Below, piece by piece: positions 1 to 8,741 of a DNA stretch of 64,000 bases. How positions within the stretch are numbered: the first letter of the stretch is position 1; every line of letters starts with the position of its first letter. Location: positions 62,001 to 126,000 of the forward strand of contig NZ_SRUZ01000012.1 in NCBI RefSeq assembly GCF_004791165.1. The letters run 5' to 3'. Below the pieces are notes generated by a model. The model ran no database searches, was not told the origin of the DNA, and saw only the letters and a program-made list of their open reading frames with translations. Made by a program: the position numbers and the translations under genes. Source of the DNA: Mesorhizobium sp. M8A.F.Ca.ET.218.01.1.1. GTDB taxonomy: Bacteria > Pseudomonadota > Alphaproteobacteria > Rhizobiales > Rhizobiaceae.

Positions 1-1
1 C

Positions 2-310
2 GCGGTCGATACGCCGGACAGCCGCGATATCGTCCGCATCATGCTGCGGCCGGAACAGATCGGGCTGAAACGCACCTCGCGCGAGGGCATGTCGGGCACA
101 TCGGACATGCTGTTCGGCGAGGTGACGGAATCGGAGTTCGCCGGCTCGACATGCACGGTCGCGGTGCGGCTCCTGAACAATTCCGATCCGCCGGACGCCG
201 CCGCCATCGGCGGCACGCCGCTGATCCTGCGCAAATCCGGCATGGACGCTCCGGCGGTCGGCGAGATCGTACGACTGACCGTATCGGGCAAGGCGCATGT
301 CTTCGCTTGA
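2..310 (+). CDS. ABC transporter ATP-binding protein, C-terminal part (TOBE region)
   Basis: The open frame enters from the left edge and stops at TGA 308-310, so only about the last 102 residues are present. It holds the phrase 'IMLRPEQIGL' followed by a beta-rich tail ending in 'VRLTVSGKAHVFA', typical of the TOBE_2 domain that follows the nucleotide-binding domain in importers of the Fe/putrescine/sugar (FbpC/PotA-like) class. No Walker or signature motif lies in the window, so the substrate cannot be named. It converges on the phosphodiesterase gene on the other strand and is probably the last gene of a separate transporter operon. Confidence 0.75.
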   Translation, partial: AVDTPDSRDIVRIMLRPEQIGLKRTSREGMSGTSDMLFGEVTESEFAGSTCTVAVRLLNNSDPPDAAAIGGTPLILRKSGMDAPAVGEIVRLTVSGKAHVFA

Positions 311-352
311 GAGCGACGGCTGAAGGCGCTGAACCCCAGCGAAGTGGCCAGC

Positions 353-1162
353 TCACGCCGTGATGCGTTCGCCGGTTTCCGCTGAATAAATCGGCCATTG
401 CTCGAGAAAATCGCAACCGTGCACCACCACGCACTGGTTGGCGCTGTCGACGAGGATGACGGCGTAGGAAGGCGGCGCCTGTTCGACGATCTCGCTCGAT
501 CGGTCGAGGGCAAGCTCGAACCGGGCATGTAGGCCGCGCTGCGCCGAGAACGGAATGCCGGCAACGGTGCCGGCAATGTCGCGATGGACATGGCCGAAGA
601 AGATGTGGCGAACGTTGCCATGGCCCCGCAGCAGGCCGAGCAACCGCTCGGGCTGTTCGAGCGCCAGCGGATCGAGCTGCGGCAGGCCGAGCGCGACCGG
701 CGGATGGTGCAGGAAAACGTAGGCTGGCCTGCCGCCGGATTGTCCCAGCCGGGCTTCGAGCCAGGCGAGCCGGCTGTCGCACAGTTCGCCTTCTATGCGT
801 CCTTCCGCCAGGCAGTCGAGAAACAACAGCACCTCGTTGCCGGTATCGTGGACCGACTGCACGAAGCCGTTTTCGTCGACCGGAATTTCGGGAAACGCGG
901 CCACGAGATTGGCCCGCCGGTCATGGTTGCCCGGCAGCAGCCTGTACGGCATCGACAGCGTGCCAAGCGCAACGCGCAGATCGGCATAGCTCTGCGGCGC
1001 ACCGGTCTCCGTCAAGTCGCCGGTGAAGACGCAAAGCGCGGCGTCGGGGTGATGCGCATTGATGTGCGCGATGCACCGATCCAGCCGCTGATGCAGGTCC
1101 GCCCCATAGCGGCGCTCACCTCGCCGGCCAAGATGCACGTCGGTGACCTGGATGATTTTCAT
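353..1162 (-). CDS. Calcineurin-like phosphodiesterase, GpdQ/CpdA type, last gene of ugp operon
   Basis: A 269-residue metallophosphoesterase. The binuclear metal site is visible in order: D8 and H10 ('VTDVH'), D49 ('FTGDL'), N79-H80 ('PGNHD'), then 'FLHHPP' and 'FGHVH'. This is the class III cyclic-nucleotide / glycerophosphodiester phosphodiesterase arrangement. It sits 29 bp after ugpC in the same direction, where enteric bacteria carry ugpQ, an unrelated TIM-barrel glycerophosphodiesterase. I infer that it cleaves glycerophosphodiesters brought in by the Ugp system; a cAMP phosphodiesterase role cannot be excluded. The frame stays open upstream to 1540, but 'MKIIQVTDVH' at 1162 is the family-typical N terminus. 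No signal peptide, so it is cytoplasmic. Confidence 0.8.
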   Translation of the reverse strand: MKIIQVTDVHLGRRGERRYGADLHQRLDRCIAHINAHHPDAALCVFTGDLTETGAPQSYADLRVALGTLSMPYRLLPGNHDRRANLVAAFPEIPVDENGFVQSVHDTGNEVLLFLDCLAEGRIEGELCDSRLAWLEARLGQSGGRPAYVFLHHPPVALGLPQLDPLALEQPERLLGLLRGHGNVRHIFFGHVHRDIAGTVAGIPFSAQRGLHARFELALDRSSEIVEQAPPSYAVILVDSANQCVVVHGCDFLEQWPIYSAETGERITA

Positions 1163-1191
1163 GCGCGTCTCTTGGCTGAGCGTTTGGGAAA

Positions 1192-2292
1192 TCAAAGCGC
1201 CGGCTCGGGCACGGAAGCCTTGAAGACATCGAGACGGGTCCCTGTCTCCGACGAGAAGAAGTGCATGTCGTCCGGCGAGATCTTTAGGCCGACGGTGCTG
1301 CCGGGTTCGGGATGAACGGCCTCCGAGGTCATCACCGAAAACGGCGCGCCGTCGAGGTCGACATAGATCACCCGCCCCGCACCCAGTTCCTCGACCAGGT
1401 CGACAGTCGCATCGAGCGCGCTCGGCGTTCCCGGCGCCACCAGCCGGACGGCTTCCGGCCGGATGCCCATCGCCACCTTCGTACCGACCGGCAGGCCGGC
1501 GCGAGCCATGCCCAGGCGCCGGCTGCCGCCGAGCAGCCACAGCCCGTCGAGTTCGACGGTGCCTTCAAGAATGTTCATGGCCGGCGCGCCGACGAAGGTA
1601 GCGACGAAGCGGCTGGCCGGGCGGGTGTAGATCTCACCTGGCGTGCCGACCTGTTCGACCCGTCCGCCATTCATCACCACCAGCCGGTCGGCCAGCGTCA
1701 TCGCCTCGACCTGATCGTGGGTGACGAAGACGGAGGTGGCGTTCAGCCGGCGATGCAGTTTGCGGATTTCCGAGCGCATCTGCACGCGCAGCTTGGCGTC
1801 GAGATTGGACAGCGGTTCGTCGAACAGGAAGACTTTCGGTTCGCGGATCATGGCCCGGCCCATGGCGACGCGCTGCCTCTGACCGCCCGAAAGCGCCATC
1901 GGCTTGCGGTCGAGCAGCTGCTCGAGCTCAAGCGTGCGGGCCACCGCCTGGATGCGCTGGTTGCGCTCGACCGAGGGAACACCTGATACCTTCAGCGAAT
2001 AGCCGATGTTCTGCGCCACGCTCATATGCGGATAAAGCGCGTAGTTCTGGAACACCATGGCGCAGCCGCGCTCGCGCGGCTCGAGCTTGTTGACGACGGT
2101 CCCGTCGATGGCGATCGTGCCGTCGGAAATCTCTTCCAGCCCGGCGATCATGCGCAGCAAGGTGGACTTGCCGCAGCCGGATGGCCCCAGGATGACGACG
2201 AACTCGCCCGATGCGAAGTCGAGGTCGACGCCATGCACGACCTGCGTCTTGGCATAGTTCTTCTTGACGCCGCGTATTGCGATGGAGGCCAT
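1192..2292 (-). CDS. ugpC: sn-Glycerol-3-phosphate ABC transporter ATPase UgpC
   Basis: A 366-residue import ATPase of the MalK/UgpC class. Walker A 'GPSGCGKS' is at residues 36-43, the Q-loop at 'VFQNYALYPHM', the signature 'LSGGQRQRVAMGRA' near 134-147, Walker B 'VFLFDEPLSNLD' near 154-165, and a switch histidine at 'VFVTHDQ'. The last ~110 residues form the TOBE/regulatory domain. It powers the UgpA-UgpE channel for glycerol-3-phosphate and glycerophosphodiesters. It lies 15 bp after ugpE and 29 bp before the phosphodiesterase. Gene order B-A-E-C matches ugp operons, which supports the assignment over the close homologues MalK and SmoK. Confidence 0.9.
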   Translation of the reverse strand: MASIAIRGVKKNYAKTQVVHGVDLDFASGEFVVILGPSGCGKSTLLRMIAGLEEISDGTIAIDGTVVNKLEPRERGCAMVFQNYALYPHMSVAQNIGYSLKVSGVPSVERNQRIQAVARTLELEQLLDRKPMALSGGQRQRVAMGRAMIREPKVFLFDEPLSNLDAKLRVQMRSEIRKLHRRLNATSVFVTHDQVEAMTLADRLVVMNGGRVEQVGTPGEIYTRPASRFVATFVGAPAMNILEGTVELDGLWLLGGSRRLGMARAGLPVGTKVAMGIRPEAVRLVAPGTPSALDATVDLVEELGAGRVIYVDLDGAPFSVMTSEAVHPEPGSTVGLKISPDDMHFFSSETGTRLDVFKASVPEPAL

Positions 2293-2307
2293 TCTTCTGT
2301 CTCCCTG

Positions 2308-3222
2308 TTATTTCTCGGTGGCGATCAGGCCGCGCACGAACCAGCGCTGCATCAACACCACGACAATCATCGGCGGCAGCATGATGATGAGCGTTCCGGC
2401 CATGGCGATGTGCCATTCCGGGGCGCCACCGACATTGGGGATCAGCTGCTTGAGCTCGGTCACCGCCATCGCATGCGACTGGTCGGTGGTGATGAGCAGC
2501 GGCCACAGATACTGGTTCCAGGCCCACAGGAACATGATGGTGCCGAGCGCGGCCATATTGTTGCGCGACAGCGGCAGCAGCACGTCGATGAAGAACCGCA
2601 GCGGCCCGGCACCGTCCATGCGCGCGGCCTCGGTCAACTCGTCCGGCACGGTCAGGAAGAACTGCCGGTAGAGGAACGTTCCGGTCGCGGTGGCGACCAG
2701 CGGCAGGATCAGGCCGCTATAGGAATTGAGCAGCCCCAGGCTCAGTGCAACCCGCACGCCCGATACTTTCTCGATCAGCCAGGACAGCCCGGTCAGGTCC
2801 AGGATCGTCTGATAGGGCTCGAGCACGTTGGCGACCACGGCGTAGGTCGGCACGATGCGCACTTCGAGCGGCAGCATCAGCGTGATGAAGATCAGCCAGA
2901 AGATCAGCATGCGGCCAGGATAGCGGAAGTACACGATCGAGAAGGCGGTGAGCGCCGAGATGATCACTTTGCCCGCCGCGACGCCGAACGCCATGATGAA
3001 GCTGTTGAGCAGCTTGGGGCCGAGATCGGCCGTCACCCAAGCCGTCTTGATGTTGACCCAGAAGTCACTGCCCGGCAACAGCGACATCGGCACATCGTTG
3101 ACGTCCTTGAGATTGTGCGACGCGGCGACCGCCACGATGGCGAACGGCGCGACACAGAAAACGAAGCCGACGAACAGGATCAGATGCGTGAAGAAATTGA
3201 GGAACGGGGTGCGTTCGACCAT
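2308..3222 (-). CDS. ugpE: sn-Glycerol-3-phosphate ABC transporter permease UgpE
   Basis: An inner-membrane permease (304 residues) of the MalG-type binding-protein-dependent family with six predicted hydrophobic segments. The EAA coupling loop is visible as 'ELTEAARMDGAGPLRFF', which docks on UgpC. I chose the ATG at 3222 ('MVERTPFLNF') because an AGGTGA ribosome site lies 7 bases upstream; the ATG at 3228 would sit almost on that site. The gene follows ugpA by a few bases, so translation is probably coupled. It pairs with UgpA to form the channel. Confidence 0.9.
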   Translation of the reverse strand: MVERTPFLNFFTHLILFVGFVFCVAPFAIVAVAASHNLKDVNDVPMSLLPGSDFWVNIKTAWVTADLGPKLLNSFIMAFGVAAGKVIISALTAFSIVYFRYPGRMLIFWLIFITLMLPLEVRIVPTYAVVANVLEPYQTILDLTGLSWLIEKVSGVRVALSLGLLNSYSGLILPLVATATGTFLYRQFFLTVPDELTEAARMDGAGPLRFFIDVLLPLSRNNMAALGTIMFLWAWNQYLWPLLITTDQSHAMAVTELKQLIPNVGGAPEWHIAMAGTLIIMLPPMIVVVLMQRWFVRGLIATEK

Positions 3223-3229
3223 GGTCATC

Positions 3230-4114
3230 TCACCTGTAGTGCACGCGCCGCTCAATGAAGCGGAACTGGACAATGGTGAGGGCGACGATCAGCACCATCA
3301 GGATAATGCTCTGCGCGGCCGCGCCCGAATAGTCGAGGCCTTTGAAGCCGTCCGAGTAGATCTTGTAGACCATCAGGTTGGTGGCGTTCGCCGGTCCGCC
3401 TGATGTCATGATGTCGACGATGCCGAAGGAGTCCTGGAAGCTCTCGGTGATATTGATGACGAGCAGGAAGAAGATGGTCGGCGTGATCAGCGGGAACTGG
3501 ATGTCCCAGAAACGCCTGAGGACACCGGAGCCGTCCATCGCCGCCGCCTCGATCAGGGATCGCGGAATGGCCTGGAACGCCGCGAGGAAGAAGATGAAGT
3601 TGTAGCCGACATATTTCCACGAAAAGGCGACGATGATCGAGGCCATGGCATCAGTGCCGTCGAGGCCGGGATCCCAGAAGCCGGGCCAGACCTGGTTGAC
3701 GACGGCCATGAAGCCGGCTTCCGGCGCCAGGATGAACCGAAATGCCAGCGCCAGCGCTGGCGCGGCGATGCCGTAGGGCCAGATGAGCACCACGCGATAC
3801 AGCCACGAGCCGGCAAGCTGCCGGTCGGTCAAGGCGGCCAACACCAGCGCGATGAACATCGCCAGGCCGGTGCTGATTGCCGCGAAAATCAGGCTGGCTG
3901 TGATCGAGTTCCAGTAATCGGCGTTGGACAGGATCGAGCGGAAATTGTCGAGGCCGACCCAGATGTTGCCGCCGCCCCAGGGCTGCTGCAGCGTCAGCGA
4001 CCAGTATACCGCCTGGCCGGCCGGCCAGTAGAAGAAGGTGAAGATCAGGAACAGCTGCGGCACCGCGAACAGGATACCGATCGTCCATCTGCTGAAAGTG
4101 ACGCGTTTTTCCAT
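3230..4114 (-). CDS. ugpA: sn-Glycerol-3-phosphate ABC transporter permease UgpA
   Basis: An inner-membrane permease (294 residues, close to the 295 of E. coli UgpA) of the MalF-like family. The N terminus 'MEKRVTFSRWTIGILFAVPQ' leads into the first membrane span. The EAA loop is 'SLIEAAAMDGSGVLRRFWDIQ'-like, followed by two further spans. The frame stays open upstream to 4195, but that extension is not hydrophobic and lacks a better ribosome site, so ATG 4114 is used. It follows ugpB after a 157-bp gap that holds a palindromic repeat, so the binding-protein transcript may be processed or partly terminated there. Confidence 0.9.
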   Translation of the reverse strand: MEKRVTFSRWTIGILFAVPQLFLIFTFFYWPAGQAVYWSLTLQQPWGGGNIWVGLDNFRSILSNADYWNSITASLIFAAISTGLAMFIALVLAALTDRQLAGSWLYRVVLIWPYGIAAPALALAFRFILAPEAGFMAVVNQVWPGFWDPGLDGTDAMASIIVAFSWKYVGYNFIFFLAAFQAIPRSLIEAAAMDGSGVLRRFWDIQFPLITPTIFFLLVINITESFQDSFGIVDIMTSGGPANATNLMVYKIYSDGFKGLDYSGAAAQSIILMVLIVALTIVQFRFIERRVHYR

Positions 4115-4190
4115 TGGTCCGCCGACGCCGCTCAAGCGGCTCGCTTGGTGCAAGGTGAGACTAATAACGAAATGGCCGCCCGTCGACCCA

Positions 4191-4232
4191 AGCATGATCC
4201 CGGAAAGTGGAAACCGGTTTCGCGATCATGCT
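4191..4232. repeat. Dispersed palindromic repeat, family A copy 1 (ugpB-ugpA gap)
   Basis: Perfect 9-bp arms AGCATGATC and GATCATGCT flank a core with 'CCGGAAAGTGG' and 'AACCGG'. Related elements lie at 13926-13970 and twice between metX and metW. In RNA it would fold into a long hairpin inside the ugp transcript. There is no T-run, so it is not a classical terminator. Confidence 0.75.
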
Positions 4233-4271
4233 CAACGGGAGTCGCCGGACGGGCCAGTGCATTTCAGCGGA

Positions 4272-5624
4272 TCAGGGCAGCGTCTTGCCCGGATAGGTCT
4301 GCTGGAAGCGGTCGAGGATGGCGTCGCCGTTCTTGACCAGCGTGTCGAGACCCTCCTGGACGCTGACCTTGTTGGCGAAGATCGCCTGCATCTGCGTGCC
4401 GAACTCGGCGCGGATCTGGGTGAAGTTGCCCAGGCGCACGCCACGGGTGATCTCTGTCGGCTCCGACGCGGTCAGGCTGGCGATCGCGACTTCACGACCC
4501 TTGTAGGGCGCCTTGTCGTAGAACCCTTGGGACTTCAGGTATTCGAAGCCCGACTTGGTCACCGGGATGTAGCCGGTGTTGGTCGACCAGAACAAGGCGG
4601 TCTTGGGGTCATGGATGAAGTTGAGGAAGGCGGCCGCGCCCTTGTATTCCGCGTCCGACTTGCCGGAAAGTACCCACAGCGAAGCGCCGCCGACGAGCGA
4701 GTTCTTGCGCTCGGTGCCGGCATAGACCGGCAGTTCGGCGACATCCCACTTCATGCCTTCCTTCTGCGTGCGGCCGACCGTGCCGTGGTCGCCGACCGAA
4801 GTCAGAATGACCTGGCAGGTGCCGGTGGCGAAGGCCTGCACCATGTCCTGGCCGAGATCCTTCGACTTGATCTTGATCAGGCCGGCGTCATACCACTTCT
4901 TCAGATCGGTGACGTACTGGACGAACTTGGTCTTGTTGACCTCCAGACGGGCATCGAGACCGTCATAGCCATTGTTCTTGGTGGCGATCGGCTGGTTGTG
5001 CAGCGCCGAGAACTGCTCCATCAGCTGCCAGCTTTCATTGGCCGAGATGTTGATCGCCATCGGGCATTCATAGCCGGCGTCCTTCAAGGCCTGGAGATCA
5101 GTGGCGACATCTTCCCATGTCTTGGGCGCTTCGGTCTTGCCGATCTTGGCGAAAGCATCCTTGTTCCAGTACATCAGCGGGGTCGAGGAATTGAACGGAA
5201 AGGACAGCATCTCGCCCTTCGACGTCGCGTAGTAGCGCGCGATGCCGGGGAAATAGTCGGCGTAGTCGATCTTGTAGCCGTTTTCTTCCATCAGCTTGTC
5301 GGCGGGCTTGTAGGCGCCCGACAGCATCATGGTGGCGGTGCCGACGTCGTAGACCTGGACGACGGCGGGCTGCTTTCCGGCGCGGAAGGCGGCGATGGTG
5401 TTCTGCAGCGTCGCGTCGTAATTGCCCTGGCTGGTGCAGGTGACTTCATAATCCTTCTGCGACTCGTTGAAGTTCTTGCACAGCGTATCGACGACGCGGG
5501 CAAGATCGCCAGAAAGGCCGAACCAGAAATCGAATTTTACCGGTTCCGCGAAGGCAGGAACCGCCACCGCCGTGCTGAGCACGCCTGCGGCAAGGGCAGC
5601 GAGGCCCCGCTTGATGATCGTCAT
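4272..5624 (-). CDS. ugpB: sn-Glycerol-3-phosphate periplasmic binding protein UgpB
   Basis: A 450-residue extracellular solute-binding protein. A clear Sec signal peptide (charged 'MTIIKRG', hydrophobic stretch, 'VPAFA' cleavage site near residue 26) is followed by 'EPVKFDFWFGLSG', the start of the mature cluster-B/UgpB fold; the length fits UgpB. It delivers glycerol-3-phosphate or glycerophosphodiesters to UgpAE. A good AGAGGG ribosome site precedes ATG 5624. It is the first gene of the operon. Only a single CTGTCAC half-site (complement at 5697-5703) is visible upstream, so a full Pho box is not shown even though ugp operons are commonly PhoB-controlled. Confidence 0.92.
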   Translation of the reverse strand: MTIIKRGLAALAAGVLSTAVAVPAFAEPVKFDFWFGLSGDLARVVDTLCKNFNESQKDYEVTCTSQGNYDATLQNTIAAFRAGKQPAVVQVYDVGTATMMLSGAYKPADKLMEENGYKIDYADYFPGIARYYATSKGEMLSFPFNSSTPLMYWNKDAFAKIGKTEAPKTWEDVATDLQALKDAGYECPMAINISANESWQLMEQFSALHNQPIATKNNGYDGLDARLEVNKTKFVQYVTDLKKWYDAGLIKIKSKDLGQDMVQAFATGTCQVILTSVGDHGTVGRTQKEGMKWDVAELPVYAGTERKNSLVGGASLWVLSGKSDAEYKGAAAFLNFIHDPKTALFWSTNTGYIPVTKSGFEYLKSQGFYDKAPYKGREVAIASLTASEPTEITRGVRLGNFTQIRAEFGTQMQAIFANKVSVQEGLDTLVKNGDAILDRFQQTYPGKTLP

Positions 5625-5868
5625 GATTTCTTCCCTCTTGAATGACTGTTGACAAGGGTCTGCGCAAGTCCTTGCCCGCTCTCTTAGAGAAGGTATGTGA
5701 CAGTTCTGTTGTGGCCTCCCGGGCCTGTGGACAGCCGGTCTTTCCTCCCCCTCGGCGGTTGCGCCGGCATGAAAACGTCACACCGGCGCCTTAGGTAGCT
5801 AGGGCGGCCGCCGACGACGTAAAGGCCGCCATGATTATCCGGCTAAAGGGATGATGAAATGCTGTTGA
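5625..5868. other. Intergenic region upstream of ugpB
   Basis: No gene is supported here. It must hold the ugp promoter reading leftward. I see a lone Pho-type half-site (GTGACAG at 5697-5703) and no convincing second half at the correct spacing. Confidence 0.5.
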
Positions 5869-6108
5869 AGCAAGCGCCATGAGCCGCTGTTCGCGGCCCT
5901 TGCCGAGCGCGGCTATGATTGGCAGGCGGCCAACGACATGGACCTGCCCACCCAGCGCCGACCTGCCGGCATGCCGGTCGGCCGCATCGACTGGTTCTTC
6001 ACACGCGGCCTCGCGGCCAGCGCGCCGGCGGTCCTTCCGGCGGTGTTGCCGGACGGCAGCCCGAGCTCGGATCATGAAGCCCTGACCGTGACCGTTCGCC
6101 TGAAATAG
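5869..6108 (+). pseudogene. Remnant of an endonuclease/exonuclease/phosphatase-family gene (C-terminal part only)
   Basis: An open stretch of about 79 codons with no start, opened by an in-frame TGA at 5866-5868 and ended by TAG 6106-6108. The translation contains 'RIDWFFTRGL' and ends 'SDHEALTVTVRLK'. Both match the C-terminal part of the exonuclease-endonuclease-phosphatase fold, where the SDH triplet holds the catalytic Asp-His. The N-terminal two thirds, with the metal-binding Glu, are absent, so this is a 5'-deleted relic. It lies between ugpB and the GGDEF-EAL gene, a place where an ancestral gene was probably lost. Family assignment rests on the two short motifs. Confidence 0.55.
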
Positions 6109-6272
6109 CCGCCATCTTCAAGTCGACGCGGCTGAACCGGTCGGTGCCTTTGCGGCCAGCCTGCGCCACGAAGGCACGCTATGGTTGCAGGCGACTTTAT
6201 CGATCCTTCAACAGCCAAGCATTAATCAGTCATATTTCTTTTTTTATTTCCTGTGGGCTAGGGGGAAATAAG

Positions 6273-8723
6273 ATGCTGACGGTCTATAACTGCATCGTGC
6301 ACCAGCACGATCTGCGACTGGTCGCACTGGCAGCGCTGATCTGCGGAATTTCCTGTTTCTCTGCTGTAAACCTGCTTCACCACATCAGCCGCTCGACGGA
6401 CCGTAACCGGCTGGTCTGGCTGATGATATCGGCGACTTCGACGGGGTTCGGCATCTGGGCAACGCATTTCATTGCCATGCTCGCCTTCACGCCGGGCATC
6501 CCCAGCGCTTACGATCCGGGGCTCTCCGTGATCTCGCTCGCCGCCTCGGTCGCATTGACGGCGGCCGGCATGTGGATCGCCACCTTGCGGGACGAGATCG
6601 ATTACCATCTCGTCGGCGGCGCCATCCTGGGCGGCGGCATCGCAGCCATGCACTACGTCGGCATGGCGGCGTTCGAGGTCCAGGGGCGGATCGAATGGAA
6701 CCTGATGCTTGTCGCCGTTTCCCTGCTGGCCGGTATGACGCTTGCGGCACTGGCGCTGCATGTCGTGCTGCGCCGCCCTTCCTTGTCAGCGACATCCGCC
6801 GGCGCGGTGCTGCTGACGCTGGCTATCTGCACCTTGCATTTCATCGGCATGGGCGCCGTCTCGATCTTTCCCGATTCCTCGATCGTCATATCGCAGTACA
6901 CGATCGCGCCGACCTCGCAGGCTTTCGCGGCCGCGGCCGCCACCCTGGTGATCCTGGTTCTGTCGGCATCGGCGTTGTGGATCGACCTGCGCTTCCGTCG
7001 CCAGAAACTCGAAGTCGACCGCATGCATGGCCTGGCCAATGCAGCCGTGGAAGGCCTGATCGTCTGCGATGGCAGTCGCATCGTCAGCGCCAATGACAGC
7101 ATGGGCAAGCTGACCGGGACGCCGGCTACGACGCTGAACGGCATGCAACTGGGCGAACTTTTCGACGAACGCGCAGCATCCGATGCGACCAGCCTGGAGG
7201 GCCAGCCGCAGGAAGCGGAGCTAAGGAGCCGCGATGGGACGAGAATACCCGTCGAACTGATCGCCAGGAGCATCGATTATTGCGGCAAGCCCCACAATGT
7301 CATCGCCGTACGCGACATACGCGAACGCAGGAAGGCGGAGCAGGAGATCCTTCGCCTTGCCCATTTCGATCCGCTGACGGGGCTTGCCAATCGCCGCAGT
7401 TTCTCCAGCCGTCTCGACGCGGAAATCGCATCGATGAACCGCGTCGCGACTGCCGACGCAAACATCAAGGGCCGGCATCTTGCGCTCTTGCTGCTCGACC
7501 TCGACCGCTTCAAGGAGGTGAACGACCTCTACGGGCACGGCGCCGGCGATGCCATGTTGCAGAAAGTGGCAAGCTGCGCGTCCGGCGTTCTGCGCCACGG
7601 CCAGATGCTTGCGCGCCTGGGCGGCGACGAATTCGCCATCATAGCCCCCAATTTGCCCGACCCGCAGGCGGCGGGCCGCATCGCCAATGCGGTACTCGCC
7701 GCCATGCGTGAGGAAAACCGGGCAGCGGTCGGTGGCGGGCTGGTCTCGGCCAGCATCGGCATCGCGGTCTATCCGCTCGATGCCGAGGACCAGACCAGCC
7801 TGATCAGCCATGCCGATACGGCACTCTATCGCGCCAAGACCGAAGGCAGGGACACGTTTCGCTATTTCGAAGCCTCGATGGGCGCCGAGGCTCGCGACAA
7901 GCGCGTGATGGAGCACGAATTGCGCCAGGCCGTCGTGCGCGGTGAATTCTACCTCGTCTACCAGCCCCAGAAGGAGATCAGCAGCGGCAAGATGGTTGGC
8001 TTCGAGGCCCTGATCCGCTGGCGCCATCCTGAGCGTGGCGAGGTTTCCCCGGCAACTTTCATTCCGGTGGCCGAGGACAGCGGCGCGATTGGCCAGATCG
8101 GGGATTGGGTGCTCGAGGCGGCCTGCGAGGAAGCCGCACGCTGGGAAAACCCGCTGACGGTCGCCGTCAACGTCTCCGCGGTGCAACTCCACAACCCCAA
8201 TTTCAGCCGCAAGGTCCACGAAACCTTGCTGAAGACTGGCCTTGCCCCGACCAGGCTCGAACTCGAGATCACCGAAACCGCGCTGGTGAAGGACATGCCG
8301 CGTGCGCTGGCAACCCTGCGGCAGGTCAAGGCGCTCGGCGTGCGCGTGGCCATGGATGATTTCGGTACCGGCTATTCCTCTCTTTCCAACCTGCGCGCCT
8401 TCCCCTTCGACAAGATCAAGATCGATTCCTCCTTCATCAAGGCGGTCGACACGAACGGCCAGGTCGCGGCGATCGTGCGCGCGGTGCTGGGGCTGGGGCG
8501 CGGCCTTGGCCTGCCGGTTCTGGCCGAAGGCGTCGAGACGCTTGGCGAGTTGAAGTTCCTTGACGCCGAGGCCTGTGAGATCGGCCAGGGCTACTATCTC
8601 GGCAAGCCGGCGCCGATCGAGGCGTTCGACGACCTGACCGGCCACGGCAAGCCCGCTCCGGTGCGTGCAGGCCGCCGGGATGGCAGCCTCGTGCTGCTCA
8701 AGCCGAGCGTGCGCTCGGCTTAA
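6273..8723 (+). CDS. MHYT-PAS-GGDEF-EAL cyclic-di-GMP signalling protein
   Basis: An 816-residue membrane protein. Residues ~1-250 form a seven-span MHYT sensor with three motif copies ('THFIAM', 'MHYVGM', 'LHFIGM'), proposed in this family to bind a metal and sense a diatomic gas. A PAS-like stretch follows, then GGDEF at residues 450-454 (intact) and an EAL domain starting at E578. EAL residues needed for hydrolysis are present ('DDFGTGYSS', 'LAEGVET'). The allosteric I-site before GGDEF reads RHGQ instead of RxxD, so product inhibition is probably lost. It could both make and degrade c-di-GMP. ATG 6273 follows GGGGGAAATAAG; the frame extends upstream to 6144 without a ribosome site. Confidence 0.9.
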   Translation: MLTVYNCIVHQHDLRLVALAALICGISCFSAVNLLHHISRSTDRNRLVWLMISATSTGFGIWATHFIAMLAFTPGIPSAYDPGLSVISLAASVALTAAGMWIATLRDEIDYHLVGGAILGGGIAAMHYVGMAAFEVQGRIEWNLMLVAVSLLAGMTLAALALHVVLRRPSLSATSAGAVLLTLAICTLHFIGMGAVSIFPDSSIVISQYTIAPTSQAFAAAAATLVILVLSASALWIDLRFRRQKLEVDRMHGLANAAVEGLIVCDGSRIVSANDSMGKLTGTPATTLNGMQLGELFDERAASDATSLEGQPQEAELRSRDGTRIPVELIARSIDYCGKPHNVIAVRDIRERRKAEQEILRLAHFDPLTGLANRRSFSSRLDAEIASMNRVATADANIKGRHLALLLLDLDRFKEVNDLYGHGAGDAMLQKVASCASGVLRHGQMLARLGGDEFAIIAPNLPDPQAAGRIANAVLAAMREENRAAVGGGLVSASIGIAVYPLDAEDQTSLISHADTALYRAKTEGRDTFRYFEASMGAEARDKRVMEHELRQAVVRGEFYLVYQPQKEISSGKMVGFEALIRWRHPERGEVSPATFIPVAEDSGAIGQIGDWVLEAACEEAARWENPLTVAVNVSAVQLHNPNFSRKVHETLLKTGLAPTRLELEITETALVKDMPRALATLRQVKALGVRVAMDDFGTGYSSLSNLRAFPFDKIKIDSSFIKAVDTNGQVAAIVRAVLGLGRGLGLPVLAEGVETLGELKFLDAEACEIGQGYYLGKPAPIEAFDDLTGHGKPAPVRAGRRDGSLVLLKPSVRSA

Positions 8724-8741
8724 AGCGCGACATGCGTTGGC

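Noticed and set aside
353..1540. 395-residue minus-strand frame as one gene
   Set aside because: Residues before ATG 1162 overlap ugpC in another frame and look like shadow sequence; the phosphodiesterase fold starts at 'MKIIQVTDVH'.
2026..3258. 410-residue plus-strand frame opposite ugpE
   Set aside because: It is rich in His, Arg, Asp and Gln with no family marks, typical of the antisense of a GC-rich gene; the minus strand carries a clear permease.
4191..4232. Intrinsic terminator between ugpB and ugpA
   Set aside because: The hairpin lacks a T-run and belongs to a dispersed repeat family; the operon clearly continues through ugpA-E-C.
4038..5645. 535-residue plus-strand frame opposite ugpB
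   Set aside because: Antisense shadow of the binding-protein gene with no domain marks.
5690..5710. Pho box upstream of ugpB
   Set aside because: Only one CTGTCAC half-site is visible; the second half at 11-bp spacing does not match.
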